The translations under genes and the position numbers were made by a program. 64,000 bases of DNA from an uncultured Actinoplanes sp. (GTDB taxonomy: Bacteria; Actinomycetota; Actinomycetes; Mycobacteriales; Micromonosporaceae). The notes under the pieces were generated by a model. The model was not told the DNA's origin and did not search any database. It saw only the letters and a list, made by a program, of their open reading frames with translations. The stretch covers positions 1 through 64,000 of the forward strand of contig NZ_CAKUCL010000001.1 of the NCBI RefSeq assembly GCF_934643405.1, in the 5' to 3' direction. The first letter of the stretch is position 1. Each line of letters opens with the position of its first letter. Positions 46,686-55,223 of the stretch are shown here, in pieces.

Positions 46686-47006
46686 TCAGGCGCCGAAGAG
46701 CTCCATCGCTCCCGAGACGGTGAGCACCCGATCGACCAGTCCGCGGGCGTTCGTCACGCGGAAGCCCACGTCGCGGGCCTGGCAGGCGTTGTAGCCGTCG
46801 ATCAGCGCACCGAGCGCCTCGGAATCGATGAAGGTGACCGCGGCCAGGTCGACCACGATGTCCGTCGGGCCGGCGTCGAGATTCTTCAGGATCGCGTCGT
46901 GCACGTCCTCGCGCGCGTTGATGTCCAGTTCGCCGCTGAGGCGCAGGAGGGCCACGGTCCCGTCGGCCGCCCGATCCCCCTGGCCGATCTGGTAGGAGTC
47001 CGCCAC
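46686..47006 (-). CDS. Anti-sigma factor antagonist (STAS domain)
   Basis: The 106-residue STAS-domain protein resembles RsbV/SpoIIAA. The phosphorylation-site region is VTFIDSEALGALIDGY, with the conserved Ser in DSEALG. When unphosphorylated such proteins bind the kinase and free the sigma factor. GTG 47006 has AGAAAGG upstream and is preferred; ATG 47057 would overlap the kinase gene by 22 nt. It follows the kinase gene and faces away from the sigma factor gene at 48201. Confidence 0.9.
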   Translation of the reverse strand: MADSYQIGQGDRAADGTVALLRLSGELDINAREDVHDAILKNLDAGPTDIVVDLAAVTFIDSEALGALIDGYNACQARDVGFRVTNARGLVDRVLTVSGAMELFGA

Positions 47007-47035
47007 AGGGGCCTTTCTACCAGCCTTCCCGGATT

Positions 47036-47434
47036 TCAGCCCGGGAAGCTCGCCCACACGTGCTTCGTCTCATCCGCGATGTACCAGCCCACATCCGCGG
47101 CGAACGTCTGTGCCAGCCGCAGCCCCAGCCCGCCCTCGCCGAGCGGCCGGTCCGCCGGCTCCGGCGAGGCGGCCAGATCATGGTCGGCCACGTCGACGAT
47201 GAGCCGGTCGCCCTGACGCATCAGCCGCACCACGGTGGGCGGCAGCCCGTGGCGCAGGGCGTTGGTGGCCAGCTCGGTCGCCACCACCGCGATCCGGTCG
47301 CACAGGTCGTCCTGATCGCCCAGGGCCAGCCGGAGGGCCGCCCGGAGTTCCCGCAGTTCCTGGAAGTCGTCGAGCGTCCACCGGCGTAGCTCTGCCGCCG
47401 CCGCAGGCGGGACCGAGATGCGCAACGAACTCAT
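47036..47434 (-). CDS. Anti-sigma factor serine kinase (RsbW/SpoIIAB type)
   Basis: The 132-residue GHKL ATPase has N-box VVATELATNALRHG, G1 VDVADHD and G2 GEGGLGLRLAQTF. Such proteins hold a sigma factor and phosphorylate a STAS antagonist. It is transcribed just before an antagonist gene and is divergent from a SigB/F-type sigma factor 770 bp away, giving all three parts of a partner switch. ATG 47434 is preferred over an upstream in-frame start at 47491. Confidence 0.88.
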   Translation of the reverse strand: MSSLRISVPPAAAAELRRWTLDDFQELRELRAALRLALGDQDDLCDRIAVVATELATNALRHGLPPTVVRLMRQGDRLIVDVADHDLAASPEPADRPLGEGGLGLRLAQTFAADVGWYIADETKHVWASFPG

Positions 47435-48200
47435 GAACCCATAGTGCCCGCCGCGCGCGACCCGCCGCGCAGCCCGCCCGGCACTTTCCACGCCCCGCTC
47501 CTCCCGACATCACGTTCGACTTGTGCCCGACCCAGCCGGCGCGGCTGATCCGGCCAGCGTGGCCCGTTCAGCCGGCGTCGCCCACCCAGCGACGCCCCCA
47601 CCCGGCCGGCGCTACTTCCCACACCGCGCCTTCCCTCAACACGTGCGGGCTGCCGCCACCCGACCGGCGCCTCTTCCCGCCGCCCTCAACGCGCGGGGGC
47701 TGTGGCTGACTCGACCGGCCCTCCGCATCCCGCCCTTCCGGGCACCCGGCCAACCGCCCACTCCACCGACACCAACCCTCCGGCCTCGCCGGCCTCCGCC
47801 GCCCCGGTTCCTGCGGGAGAGCCGGATGGGCGGTTGGCGGGTGGGCGATTTCCGAGTGGCGGGTGGGCGGGTGGCCCGGAGTGGGGGCTGGCCGGGTGGC
47901 CGGGTGGGGCGGTTTACCAGCAAAAATCAGGTGAGGTGGATTGGCTGGAGGGCGCTGGGGTACACGGCTTAAATAGGTGACGGGCAAGATCCGGGGCGTA
48001 CATTTCCTATCACGTAAAGTAACTCATACTTTCGGCTAGTCTTTTCTCGGACTCTCGGCTAGGTTGTTCTTACCCGAACGGCCTAGTGTGCGCGGTTGAG
48101 GACGGGGCACAACCGTTTTTGACCAGTGATAGGGACACCCGACCGACCCGGGTCCAGCAATGGACCGGCTCTCCGGACAGGTGCCAGGGAGGACCACAGC
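47435..48200. other. Long intergenic region between anti-sigma pair and sigma factor gene
   Basis: The left part (about 47520-47930) is low-complexity DNA, C-rich then G-rich on the plus strand, with repeated CCGGC and GGTGGCCGG words. Open frames here are Pro/Arg-rich and not convincing. The right part (about 47995-48120) is the most AT-rich stretch nearby and must hold the sigma gene promoter. It includes CGGCTAG at 48033 and 48056 and CGGCCTAG at 48079, about 23 bp apart. GTTT at 48114 followed 13 nt later by GGGACA only weakly resembles a SigB/F promoter. Confidence 0.5.
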
Positions 48201-49034
48201 ATGACCGTCACCGAGACTGTTTCGCCTGCGACCGAGGCCGAAGCGCTCGCCGAGAGCGCGTCTCTGCGCAGCAGCGCCGCGCTCACCGACAGCGCCGCCG
48301 AGCTGCTCAACGCGATGGCCGCGATGCCGCAGGGCCACCCGTCGCGCGCCATGATGCGCGACCGCGCGATCGAGGCCTGGCTGCCTCTCGCGCGTCACCT
48401 CGCCCACCGTTACTCGGGGCGCGGCGAGCCCACCGACGACCTCGTCCAGACCGCCACGGTCGGGCTGATCAAGGCGGTCGACAAGTTCGACCCCGAGCGG
48501 GGCGTCGACTTCGCCGGCTACGCGATCCCGACCATCATCGGCGAGATCAAGCGGCACTTCCGCGACCGTACGTGGAGTGTTCGCGTCCCCCGCCGCCTGC
48601 AGGAGCTGCGGCTGGCGATCACCGAGGCGAACAGCACCCTGACCCACTCGCTGGGCCGTTCCCCGACGGTCGCGGACGTCGCGGCGCACCTGGGGATCAG
48701 CGAGGAAGACGTGCTGGAGGGCCTCGAGGGCGCCCGCGCGTACAACGCCACCAGCCTCTCGACCCCGATCTCCGCCGACGGCAGCACCGAGCTGGGTGAC
48801 ACGCTCGGCGGCGAGGACTACGAGTACGAGCTGGCCGAGACCCGCGTCGCCCTGGGGCCGGCGCTGGCCACCCTGGACGAGCGTGAGCAGAAGATCCTCA
48901 CCTTGCGCTTCTACGGCAACCTGACCCAGTCGCAGATCGCGGACCAGATCGGCATCTCGCAGATGCACGTCTCCCGGCTGCTGACCAAGGCGCTGACCAA
49001 GCTGCGCGGCCAGCTGGCCGCCGATTCTCTCTGA
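48201..49034 (+). CDS. SigB/SigF-family RNA polymerase sigma factor
   Basis: The 277-residue group-3 sigma factor has region 2 (DDLVQTATVGLIKAVDKFDPERG, in two parts), region 3 (SPTVADVAAHLGISEEDVLEGLE) and region 4 with the helix-turn-helix TQSQIADQIGISQMHVSRLL. It has an N-terminal extension of about 40 residues. GGGAGGA lies 8 nt before ATG 48201. Such factors direct stress or developmental genes and are usually held by an RsbW-type kinase, as encoded divergently at 47036. Confidence 0.95.
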   Translation: MTVTETVSPATEAEALAESASLRSSAALTDSAAELLNAMAAMPQGHPSRAMMRDRAIEAWLPLARHLAHRYSGRGEPTDDLVQTATVGLIKAVDKFDPERGVDFAGYAIPTIIGEIKRHFRDRTWSVRVPRRLQELRLAITEANSTLTHSLGRSPTVADVAAHLGISEEDVLEGLEGARAYNATSLSTPISADGSTELGDTLGGEDYEYELAETRVALGPALATLDEREQKILTLRFYGNLTQSQIADQIGISQMHVSRLLTKALTKLRGQLAADSL

Positions 49035-49045
49035 GCCACGAACGA

Positions 49046-50350
49046 ATGATTCTCGAAGGCCGGTCCGGTTCGGACCGGCCTTCGGACTGGGTGCGTCACT
49101 CCGTGTGGTGGCACGTCTACCCGCTGGGGTTCACCGGCGCGTACCCGCCCCGGCCGCAACACCCGAAACCCCGGCTGGAGGCATGGCTGGACTACGCGAT
49201 CGAGCTGGGTGTCTCCGGTCTCGCGCTCGGTCCGATCTTCGCGTCCGAGACGCACGGCTACGACACGATCGATCACTTCCGGATCGACCCGCGGCTCGGT
49301 GACGACGCCTGCTTCGACGCGCTGATCAAGGCGGCCCACGATCGTGGGCTGCGGGTGCTGCTGGACGGGGTCTTCAACCACGTGAGCCGCACTCACCCGG
49401 CCTTCCACCAGGCCGAGAAGCGGTCGTGGTTCCGCTGGCAGGACGGCGTTCCCGGGTACGCGACCTTCGAAGGTCACGCCGAGCTGCCCGCGCTGAACCA
49501 CGCCGAACCGGCCGTCGCCGACCTGGTGGTGGACGTGATGCGGCACTGGCTGGCCCGGGGTGTGGACGGCTGGCGGCTGGACGCGGCGTACGCGGTGCCG
49601 ACCGCCTTCTGGCGCACGGTGCTGTCCCGGGTGCGCGCCGACCACCCGCAGGCCTACTTCGTCGGCGAGGTGATCGGCGACGACTATCCCGCCTTCGTGC
49701 GCGATTCCACGGTGGATGCGGTCACCCAGTACGAGCTGTGGAAGGCGATCTGGAGCTCGCTGAACGAGGCGAACCTGTTCGAGCTGGCCTGGGCCCTCCA
49801 GCGGCACAACGGCTTCCTCGACACGTTCGTCCCGTTCACCTTCGTCGGCAATCACGACGTCACCCGGATCGCGAGCCGCCTGAACGACGAGCGGGACCTG
49901 GCCGCGGCCCTGCTGATCCTGTTCACGGTGGGTGGCACGCCGGCCGTCTACGCGGGTGACGAGCAGGCCTTCCGCGGCGTGAAGGAGGATCGGGCAGGCG
50001 GCGACGACGCCGTCCGGCCCGCCTTTCCGGAAACACCCGAGGAGCTTGCGCCGTACGGCCGGGAAACCTATCGCCTGCACCAGGAGCTGATCGGGCTGCG
50101 TCGCCGGCATCCGTGGCTGCACACCGCCCGGGTGCGGCAGGCGCACCTGACGAATGAGCAGTTCGTGTACGAGGTCACCGATGGTTCCTCGTCGTTGTCC
50201 GTGGCCCTCAACGTGGCCGATGCGGTGGTGAGCGTCCCCGTCGCGTACGGGAACCGGGTCCTGTGGGGGAACGCCGACCTGGAGGGCGCCGGCTCAGCGC
50301 AGGCGACCGCTCAGCTCGCGCCGCACGCGTGCGTGGTGCTGGAGCGATGA
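49046..50350 (+). CDS. GH13 alpha-amylase-family glycoside hydrolase
   Basis: The 434-residue TIM-barrel enzyme lacks a signal peptide and is probably cytoplasmic. All four GH13 motifs are present: DGVFNHVS, GWRLDAAYA (nucleophile Asp179), GEVIGD (Glu208) and FVGNHDVTR (Asp271). It could act on glycogen, maltodextrin or trehalose-like substrates. The start is uncertain: ATG 49046 places a terminator-like hairpin inside the gene, so GTG 49091, just before VRHSVWWHVYPLGF, may be the real start. Neither has a good ribosome site. Confidence 0.9.
   Translation: MILEGRSGSDRPSDWVRHSVWWHVYPLGFTGAYPPRPQHPKPRLEAWLDYAIELGVSGLALGPIFASETHGYDTIDHFRIDPRLGDDACFDALIKAAHDRGLRVLLDGVFNHVSRTHPAFHQAEKRSWFRWQDGVPGYATFEGHAELPALNHAEPAVADLVVDVMRHWLARGVDGWRLDAAYAVPTAFWRTVLSRVRADHPQAYFVGEVIGDDYPAFVRDSTVDAVTQYELWKAIWSSLNEANLFELAWALQRHNGFLDTFVPFTFVGNHDVTRIASRLNDERDLAAALLILFTVGGTPAVYAGDEQAFRGVKEDRAGGDDAVRPAFPETPEELAPYGRETYRLHQELIGLRRRHPWLHTARVRQAHLTNEQFVYEVTDGSSSLSVALNVADAVVSVPVAYGNRVLWGNADLEGAGSAQATAQLAPHACVVLER
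49056..49082 (+). terminator. Terminator-like hairpin after the sigma factor gene
   Basis: A perfect 12-bp stem (49056-49067 with 49071-49082, loop GTT) flanked by AA and TT lies 21 nt past the sigma factor stop. It overlaps the first codons of the annotated GH13 frame. Confidence 0.65.
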
Positions 50351-50491
50351 GACGGCGGCAGCCGGACGCACACGCACGTGGTCACTCTCACATGCACCGA
50401 GAGTTCCGTCACGCTGTGAATTGAATGGGAACCGGCCACTGGACGGCACTCTCAAGGTTTCGGCGAGTCGGCTCCGGCTACGGTATTACCG

Positions 50492-51157
50492 ATGCCTCCC
50501 AACGCCGACCTGCCCGGATTCCTGCACGGAGTCGCCCCGATTCTCGACCGATGGGGTTACCTCGCCGTCGCGGCGGTCATCGGTGTGGAGAGCTTCGGAG
50601 TCCCCGCACCAGGTCAGACCATCATGGTCGCGGCCGCGATCTACGCGGGCGCCGGCCGGCTGAACATCGTGGCCGTCGCCGCCATCGCGTTCGTCGCGGC
50701 GGTGATCGGCGACAACATCGGGTACTGGATCGGCGTGCGTGGCGGCCGCAAGGTCGTGCACCGCTGGGGCAAATACGTCTTCCTCACCCCGGAACGCCTG
50801 GAGCGCGCCGAGGGCTTCTTCGCCCGCCGCGGCGGCCGGATCGTCCTGGTCGCCCGGTTCATCGACGGCCTGAGACAGTTCAACGGCGTGATCGCCGGCA
50901 TCACGGCGATGCCCTGGCGCACGTTCCTGCTGTTCAACGCGATCGGCGCGGCCCTGTGGGTCGGCTGGTGGACAACCGTCGCGTACTTGCTCGGCACCCA
51001 TCTCGTGGAGATCATCGAACACGCGCACAAGTACAAATGGTGGGCGATCGCGCTGGTCGCGGTCGCCGTCATCACCTACGTCACGCTGCACGTCCGGCAC
51101 ATCAAACGCCGTCGTGCCAAAGCCGCCGCGCCGGTGGCCGAGGAGACTTCCTCGTAG
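50492..51157 (+). CDS. DedA-family membrane protein
   Basis: The 221-residue protein has four to five membrane segments and the DedA/SNARE-associated signature: ESFGVPAPGQ near residues 33-42, GDNIGYWIGVRGGR, then RFIDGLRQFNGVIAG. DedA proteins are linked to lipid-carrier recycling and membrane homeostasis. It has a basic C-terminal tail. It is not tightly linked to its neighbours. Confidence 0.94.
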   Translation: MPPNADLPGFLHGVAPILDRWGYLAVAAVIGVESFGVPAPGQTIMVAAAIYAGAGRLNIVAVAAIAFVAAVIGDNIGYWIGVRGGRKVVHRWGKYVFLTPERLERAEGFFARRGGRIVLVARFIDGLRQFNGVIAGITAMPWRTFLLFNAIGAALWVGWWTTVAYLLGTHLVEIIEHAHKYKWWAIALVAVAVITYVTLHVRHIKRRRAKAAAPVAEETSS

Positions 51158-51213
51158 AAGATTCGCTCGACGACGCGCGGGTAGCCCGTTAGGGGATAAC
51201 GGAAGGAGACACC

Positions 51214-51996
51214 GTGACCCAGACACAGCTCGATCGTCGCCGGGAGCAAACCGCGGCCGCCCACGCCGCCGCCGAGAAGGCCGAGACCGCCGTGACGGAG
51301 CTGGCCAACCGTCTGCAGACGAATGCCGACCTGACCCAGCAGCAGAGCCAGGCGCTGCGCAATGCCGAGGCCGAGGCGAAGCGGCTCAAGCGATCCCTGA
51401 AGACGCAGGCGCGTGATCGGGCGCGCCTGGAGAAGGCGCACAAGAAGGCGGTCGCCAAGGCGGAGAAGGCGAAGAGCCGGGCCGAGGCCGTCGAGGAGAA
51501 GTACTCGAAGAGCGTGCTGGCCGAGATGGTCCAGCGGGAGAAGGAGCGCGACCGGGCTTCGGCCGCGACGCCCACCGCCGGGTCCCCCGGCTCCGACGCC
51601 GCCGGGATCTCGGATGCCGCAAGCTCGTCGTCGGACACCGCCGGGAAGTCCGCCTCTGCCGGCCCGTCGGATGCCGCCGGGACGTCCGCCTCCGCCGGCC
51701 CGTCGGATGCCGCCGGCGAGTCCGCTGCCGACGGCTCCGGTTCTCCCTCTCGCGGCCGGGCCGCGCGGTCCTCGTCGACCACCGCTGCTCCGGGCCGCAG
51801 CCGGACCGCCCGCTCCGCGCCGCTTCCCCCGGCTTCCGACGGGTCCATCGAGCCGCCGGCCTCGGAGAGCCCCGCGCGCGCCACCGCCGCCCGCGCCACC
51901 GCACGCCGTGCCTCCAAGACCGCGAGTTCCGGCCGTACGACCTCGGGCCGCGCGACCAAGTCCACCACCGGCACCCGCCGCACTCCTCGCTCCTGA
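51214..51996 (+). CDS. Coiled-coil protein with repetitive Ser/Ala/Gly tail
   Basis: The 260-residue protein has an N-terminal half (about 1-112) rich in A/E/K/R with heptad-like spacing, a clear coiled coil. The C-terminal half is low-complexity and ends basic (Arg/Thr/Ser/Lys), resembling disordered DNA- or cell-wall-associated tails. A 12-residue unit (SASAGPSDAAG plus one variable residue) is tandemly repeated at the DNA level. No signal peptide is seen. I do not recognise the family. Confidence 0.72.
   Translation: MTQTQLDRRREQTAAAHAAAEKAETAVTELANRLQTNADLTQQQSQALRNAEAEAKRLKRSLKTQARDRARLEKAHKKAVAKAEKAKSRAEAVEEKYSKSVLAEMVQREKERDRASAATPTAGSPGSDAAGISDAASSSSDTAGKSASAGPSDAAGTSASAGPSDAAGESAADGSGSPSRGRAARSSSTTAAPGRSRTARSAPLPPASDGSIEPPASESPARATAARATARRASKTASSGRTTSGRATKSTTGTRRTPRS
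51646..51729 (+). repeat. 36-bp in-frame tandem repeat within the coiled-coil protein gene
   Basis: Two full 36-bp units (51646-51681 and 51682-51717) and a 12-bp partial third copy encode (K/T/E)SASAGPSDAAG-type units. The full copies differ at only a few bases, so the copy number is likely to vary between strains. Confidence 0.8.
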
Positions 51997-52001
51997 CTGT
52001 G

Positions 52002-52028
52002 ACGGCCCCGACTTCGGGCCGGGGCCGT
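52002..52028 (+). terminator. Terminator hairpin after the coiled-coil protein gene
   Basis: ACGGCCCC (52002-52009) pairs with GGGGCCGT (52021-52028) around a short loop that can extend the stem by CCG/CGG pairing. It lies 5 nt past the stop. Confidence 0.65.
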
Positions 52029-52081
52029 CCCCGCAGCGTGGGACGATCGGAGAAGGTCCCACGCGCATCGGGAGGTCCGAC

Positions 52082-52708
52082 TTGTCCGAGATCAACCCGT
52101 CCGACATCGAGGCGATCCTCTTCGACATGGACGGCACCCTCGTCGACTCGGACGGCGCGGTCGAACGCGCCTGGCTGACCTGGTCCGAGGAGTACGGGGT
52201 GGACGGTGCCGCCGCGATCCGCCTGGCCCACGGCAGCCCGAGCGAATCCACCGTCCGCAAGCTGCTGCCGCACCTGGACGGGGACGCCGTCCGGGCCGCG
52301 TCGGCCCGCCAGCTCGAATTGCAGTACGACGACCTGGCCGACGTGGTCGCCACGCCGGGCGCCCACGAGCTGCTCGCCCTGCTCGCCGAACTGAGCCTTC
52401 CCTGGGCCGTGGTGACCAGCGCCGACGCCCGCCTGGCCAAGGCCCGGCTGGACGCCGCCGGCATCGAGCCCGCGGTGCTGGTGACCACCGACGACATCGC
52501 GACCGGAAAGCCGGACCCCGCGGGCTACCGTCTGGCCGCCGAGCTGCTGCACGTCCCCACGGGTGCCTGCCTCGTCGTGGAGGACGCCGAGGTCGGCCTG
52601 GAGGCGGCCCGGGCGGCCGGCGCGTACACGGCGGCGCTGCGCGGCCTGACCGGAGACCTGACGCTGACCGGTTTGCCGGCCCTGACCGAGTTCCTGCGCC
52701 GCCGGTAA
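52082..52708 (+). CDS. HAD-superfamily phosphatase (sugar-phosphatase-like)
   Basis: The 208-residue HAD hydrolase has motif I FDMDGTLVDSD (residues about 14-24), motif II VVTSAD, motif III Lys in GKPDPAGY, and motif IV VVEDAEVGLEAA. A helical cap between motifs I and II fits the glycerol- or sugar-phosphatase (YfbT/GPP-like) subgroup. The start is TTG 52082, supported by GGGAGG 7 nt upstream and by the position of motif I. Substrate unknown. Confidence 0.93.
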   Translation: MSEINPSDIEAILFDMDGTLVDSDGAVERAWLTWSEEYGVDGAAAIRLAHGSPSESTVRKLLPHLDGDAVRAASARQLELQYDDLADVVATPGAHELLALLAELSLPWAVVTSADARLAKARLDAAGIEPAVLVTTDDIATGKPDPAGYRLAAELLHVPTGACLVVEDAEVGLEAARAAGAYTAALRGLTGDLTLTGLPALTEFLRRR

Positions 52709-52785
52709 CGGGGCCGCCTAGGAGCGGTGGCAGGACCGGGGCGCCGATGCCGCCACCGCCCCGCGGCCGGCGAACGCGAGGCGAT

Positions 52786-54219
52786 TCACCGCTTCACCCG
52801 GGCGAAGGTGACGTGGCCGTCGTCGATGCGGCCGAACCGCATGGCCGGCATGTCGACCAGGTAGTTGTTGCGGGAGCGCCACGGCGTACGGGAACCCTGT
52901 TTCGGCAGGATCGATGCGGCGCGCTGCACGTAGCCCGAGCTCAGCGCCATGAGGGGTGCGTCGGCCGGGGAGGCGCCGGGTGGCCGGGACGGCGTGACGA
53001 TGTCGATGCGGTGTCGCGTCATGTAGTTGAGCAGGCGGCACACGTACCGGGCGGTGAGGTCGGCGCGCAGCGTCCAGGACGCGTTGATGTACCCGACGCA
53101 CCAGGCGAGGTTCGGCACGCCGTCGAACATCATGCCCTTGTAGACGTGCAGGTCGCCGCTGTGGACCGGGCTGCCGTCCACCTCGATCGCGATCTCGCCG
53201 AACGTGACCATGGTGAGCCCGGTGGCCGAGACGATGATGTCCGCCTCCAGCTCGGTGCCGTCGGTGAGCCGGATGCCCTTCTCGGTGAACGTCTCGATCA
53301 TGCCGGTGACCACGGAGGCCCGGTCCTCGCGCATCGCCGCGAACAGGTCCCCGTCGGGCACCACGCACAGTCGCTGGTCCCAGGGCGCGTATGCGGGCGT
53401 GAAGTCGCGCTCGACCGCGACGCCGGGTGGCAGCTGCTGCACCACCCCGCGGCGCAGGAAGGCGCCGACACGCGACGGAAAGCGCCGGGCGGCCTGGTAC
53501 AGCAGGGCGGTGGCCAGGATGTTGCGGCCGCGCCGGAAGCGGTAGCGCGCCAGGCTCAGCTCGCTCCCGTCGCCCGAGGCGGTCGGCAGGGAGATCATGT
53601 ACGTGGGTGATCGCTGGAGCATCGTGACGTGCTCGGCCGTCTCGGCCATGGCGGGTACCAGCGACACCGCGGTTGCGCCGCTGCCGATCACCACGACGCG
53701 TTTGCCCTCGTAGTCGAGATCCGCCGGCCAGTGCTGCGGGTGCACCACCGGGCCGGCGAAGTCGTCCTGGCCGGGGAAGCGCGGCGAGAAGCCGGACGAG
53801 TAGCGGTAATAGCCGGTGCAGAGGAAGAGGAACGAGCTCTGGAACTCCTCCCCCGACGCGGTGCGGACCGTCCACGTCGCGTCCGGTGTGGACCAGCTCG
53901 CGGCGACCACGCGCCGCCCGTACCGAATGTGCTTGTCGATGCCGAAGCGGGCCGCGGTGTCCCGGACGTACGAGAGGATGGTCTCCCCGGTGGCGATCGC
54001 CTGGGGCTGCCGCCACGGGCGGAACGGGTACCCCAGGGTGAACATGTCCGAGTCCGAGCGGACGCCGGGATAGCGGAACAGATCCCAGGTGCCGCCGATC
54101 GCGTCACGGCCCTCGAGGATCAGGAAACGGCGATCCGGACTCTCGGTCTGAAGCCGATACGCAGCGTCGACGCCGGACAGGCCGGCCCCGATGATCAGAA
54201 CGTCGACCCGATCACTCAT
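52786..54219 (-). CDS. FAD-dependent monooxygenase, Baeyer-Villiger/EthA-like
   Basis: The 477-residue flavoprotein has the FAD-binding GAGLSG (about 11-16), the Baeyer-Villiger fingerprint FAGPVVHPQHW (FxGxxxHxxxW, near 153-163), and the NADPH-binding GSGATAV (about 175-181). It should oxidise ketones or sulfides with NADPH and oxygen. It is divergent from the DyP peroxidase gene, 38 nt apart, and may share a regulatory region. In mycobacteria EthA activates thioamide drugs; the natural substrate here is unknown. Confidence 0.94.
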   Translation of the reverse strand: MSDRVDVLIIGAGLSGVDAAYRLQTESPDRRFLILEGRDAIGGTWDLFRYPGVRSDSDMFTLGYPFRPWRQPQAIATGETILSYVRDTAARFGIDKHIRYGRRVVAASWSTPDATWTVRTASGEEFQSSFLFLCTGYYRYSSGFSPRFPGQDDFAGPVVHPQHWPADLDYEGKRVVVIGSGATAVSLVPAMAETAEHVTMLQRSPTYMISLPTASGDGSELSLARYRFRRGRNILATALLYQAARRFPSRVGAFLRRGVVQQLPPGVAVERDFTPAYAPWDQRLCVVPDGDLFAAMREDRASVVTGMIETFTEKGIRLTDGTELEADIIVSATGLTMVTFGEIAIEVDGSPVHSGDLHVYKGMMFDGVPNLAWCVGYINASWTLRADLTARYVCRLLNYMTRHRIDIVTPSRPPGASPADAPLMALSSGYVQRAASILPKQGSRTPWRSRNNYLVDMPAMRFGRIDDGHVTFARVKR

Positions 54220-54257
54220 CGGCCCATTATGCTGCGACGACCCTTAAACTGCGGCGC

Positions 54258-55223
54258 ATGACCGAGCCGCGCTCTGTTGCCCCGCGAGTCGCGCCACAGG
54301 CGGTGCTGGCCCCGCTGACCGATGCCGCGATCTTTCTGGTGATGACGGTACGGCCGGGCGGTGAATCGGTCGTCCGGGATCTGCTGGAGGACGTCAGCGC
54401 GCTGCAGCGCTCGGTCGGTTTCCGGCTGCCCGCCGCGAAGCTGTCCTGCGTCACCGGCATCGGCTCTGACCTGTGGGATCGGCTGTTCGCCGGTCCGCGT
54501 CCGGCCGGGTTGCACAGATTCCGGGCCTGGAGGGGCCCGAAGCACGTGGCGCCGTCCACGCCCGGCGACCTGCTGTTCCACCTGCGGGCCAGCCAGATGG
54601 ACGTCTGCTTCGAGCTGGCCTCGAAGATCGGCGAGCGGTTGCGGGACGTGGCCGACCTCGTCGACGAGACACACGGCTTCAAGTACTTCGACGAGCGCGA
54701 CCTGCTCGGCTTCGTGGACGGCACCGAGAACCCGACCGGGCAGGTCGCCTCCGACGCGGTGCTGGTCGGCGACGAGGACCCGGCGTTCTCCGGCGGCACC
54801 TACGTGATGGTGCAGAAGTACCTCCACGACCTGACCGCATGGAACTCGCTGAAGGTCGAGGACCAGGAGGCCGCGATCGGCCGCACCAAGCTGGACAACA
54901 TCGAGCTCACCGACAAGGCGCCGAACTCGCACGTGCTGCTCAACACGATCGAGGACGCCGACGGCAACGAACTGAAGATCCTGCGTGACAACATGCCGTT
55001 CGGGTCGATCAAGGCGGGCGAGTTCGGGACGTACTACATCGCGTACGCGGCCACCCCGGACGTGCCGGAGCAGATGCTGCGGCAGATGTTCCTGGGCAAT
55101 CCGTACGGCACGTACGACCGCATCCTCGATTTCTCGATCGCGATGACCGGTTGCCTGTTCTTCGTGCCGACCGCGGAGTTCCTCGACGACCTGCCCGAGG
55201 CGCCCGGCGAACCCGCGCCCTAG
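54258..55223 (+). CDS. B-type dye-decolourising peroxidase (DyP)
   Basis: The 321-residue heme peroxidase has the hallmark GFVDGTENP with distal Asp154, proximal heme ligand His225 (NSHV) and distal Arg243 (LRDNMPFG) by my count. These positions correspond closely to the Rhodococcus DypB residues. There is no Tat or Sec signal, so it is cytoplasmic. The C-terminus (PGEPAP) lacks the encapsulin cargo peptide found on many B-type DyPs, and no encapsulin gene adjoins it. It may act in oxidative-stress defence or aromatic oxidation. Its stop overlaps the converging propeller gene by 4 nt. Confidence 0.95.
   Translation: MTEPRSVAPRVAPQAVLAPLTDAAIFLVMTVRPGGESVVRDLLEDVSALQRSVGFRLPAAKLSCVTGIGSDLWDRLFAGPRPAGLHRFRAWRGPKHVAPSTPGDLLFHLRASQMDVCFELASKIGERLRDVADLVDETHGFKYFDERDLLGFVDGTENPTGQVASDAVLVGDEDPAFSGGTYVMVQKYLHDLTAWNSLKVEDQEAAIGRTKLDNIELTDKAPNSHVLLNTIEDADGNELKILRDNMPFGSIKAGEFGTYYIAYAATPDVPEQMLRQMFLGNPYGTYDRILDFSIAMTGCLFFVPTAEFLDDLPEAPGEPAP

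Noticed and set aside
47520..47990. Several Pro/Arg-rich ORFs on both strands between the anti-sigma and sigma genes
   Set aside because: Low-complexity composition, overlapping frames on both strands, no ribosome sites and no domains.
48114..48139. SigB/F-type promoter (GTTT ... GGGACA) for sigma autoregulation
   Set aside because: The 13-nt spacing and four-of-six -10 match are too weak to call.
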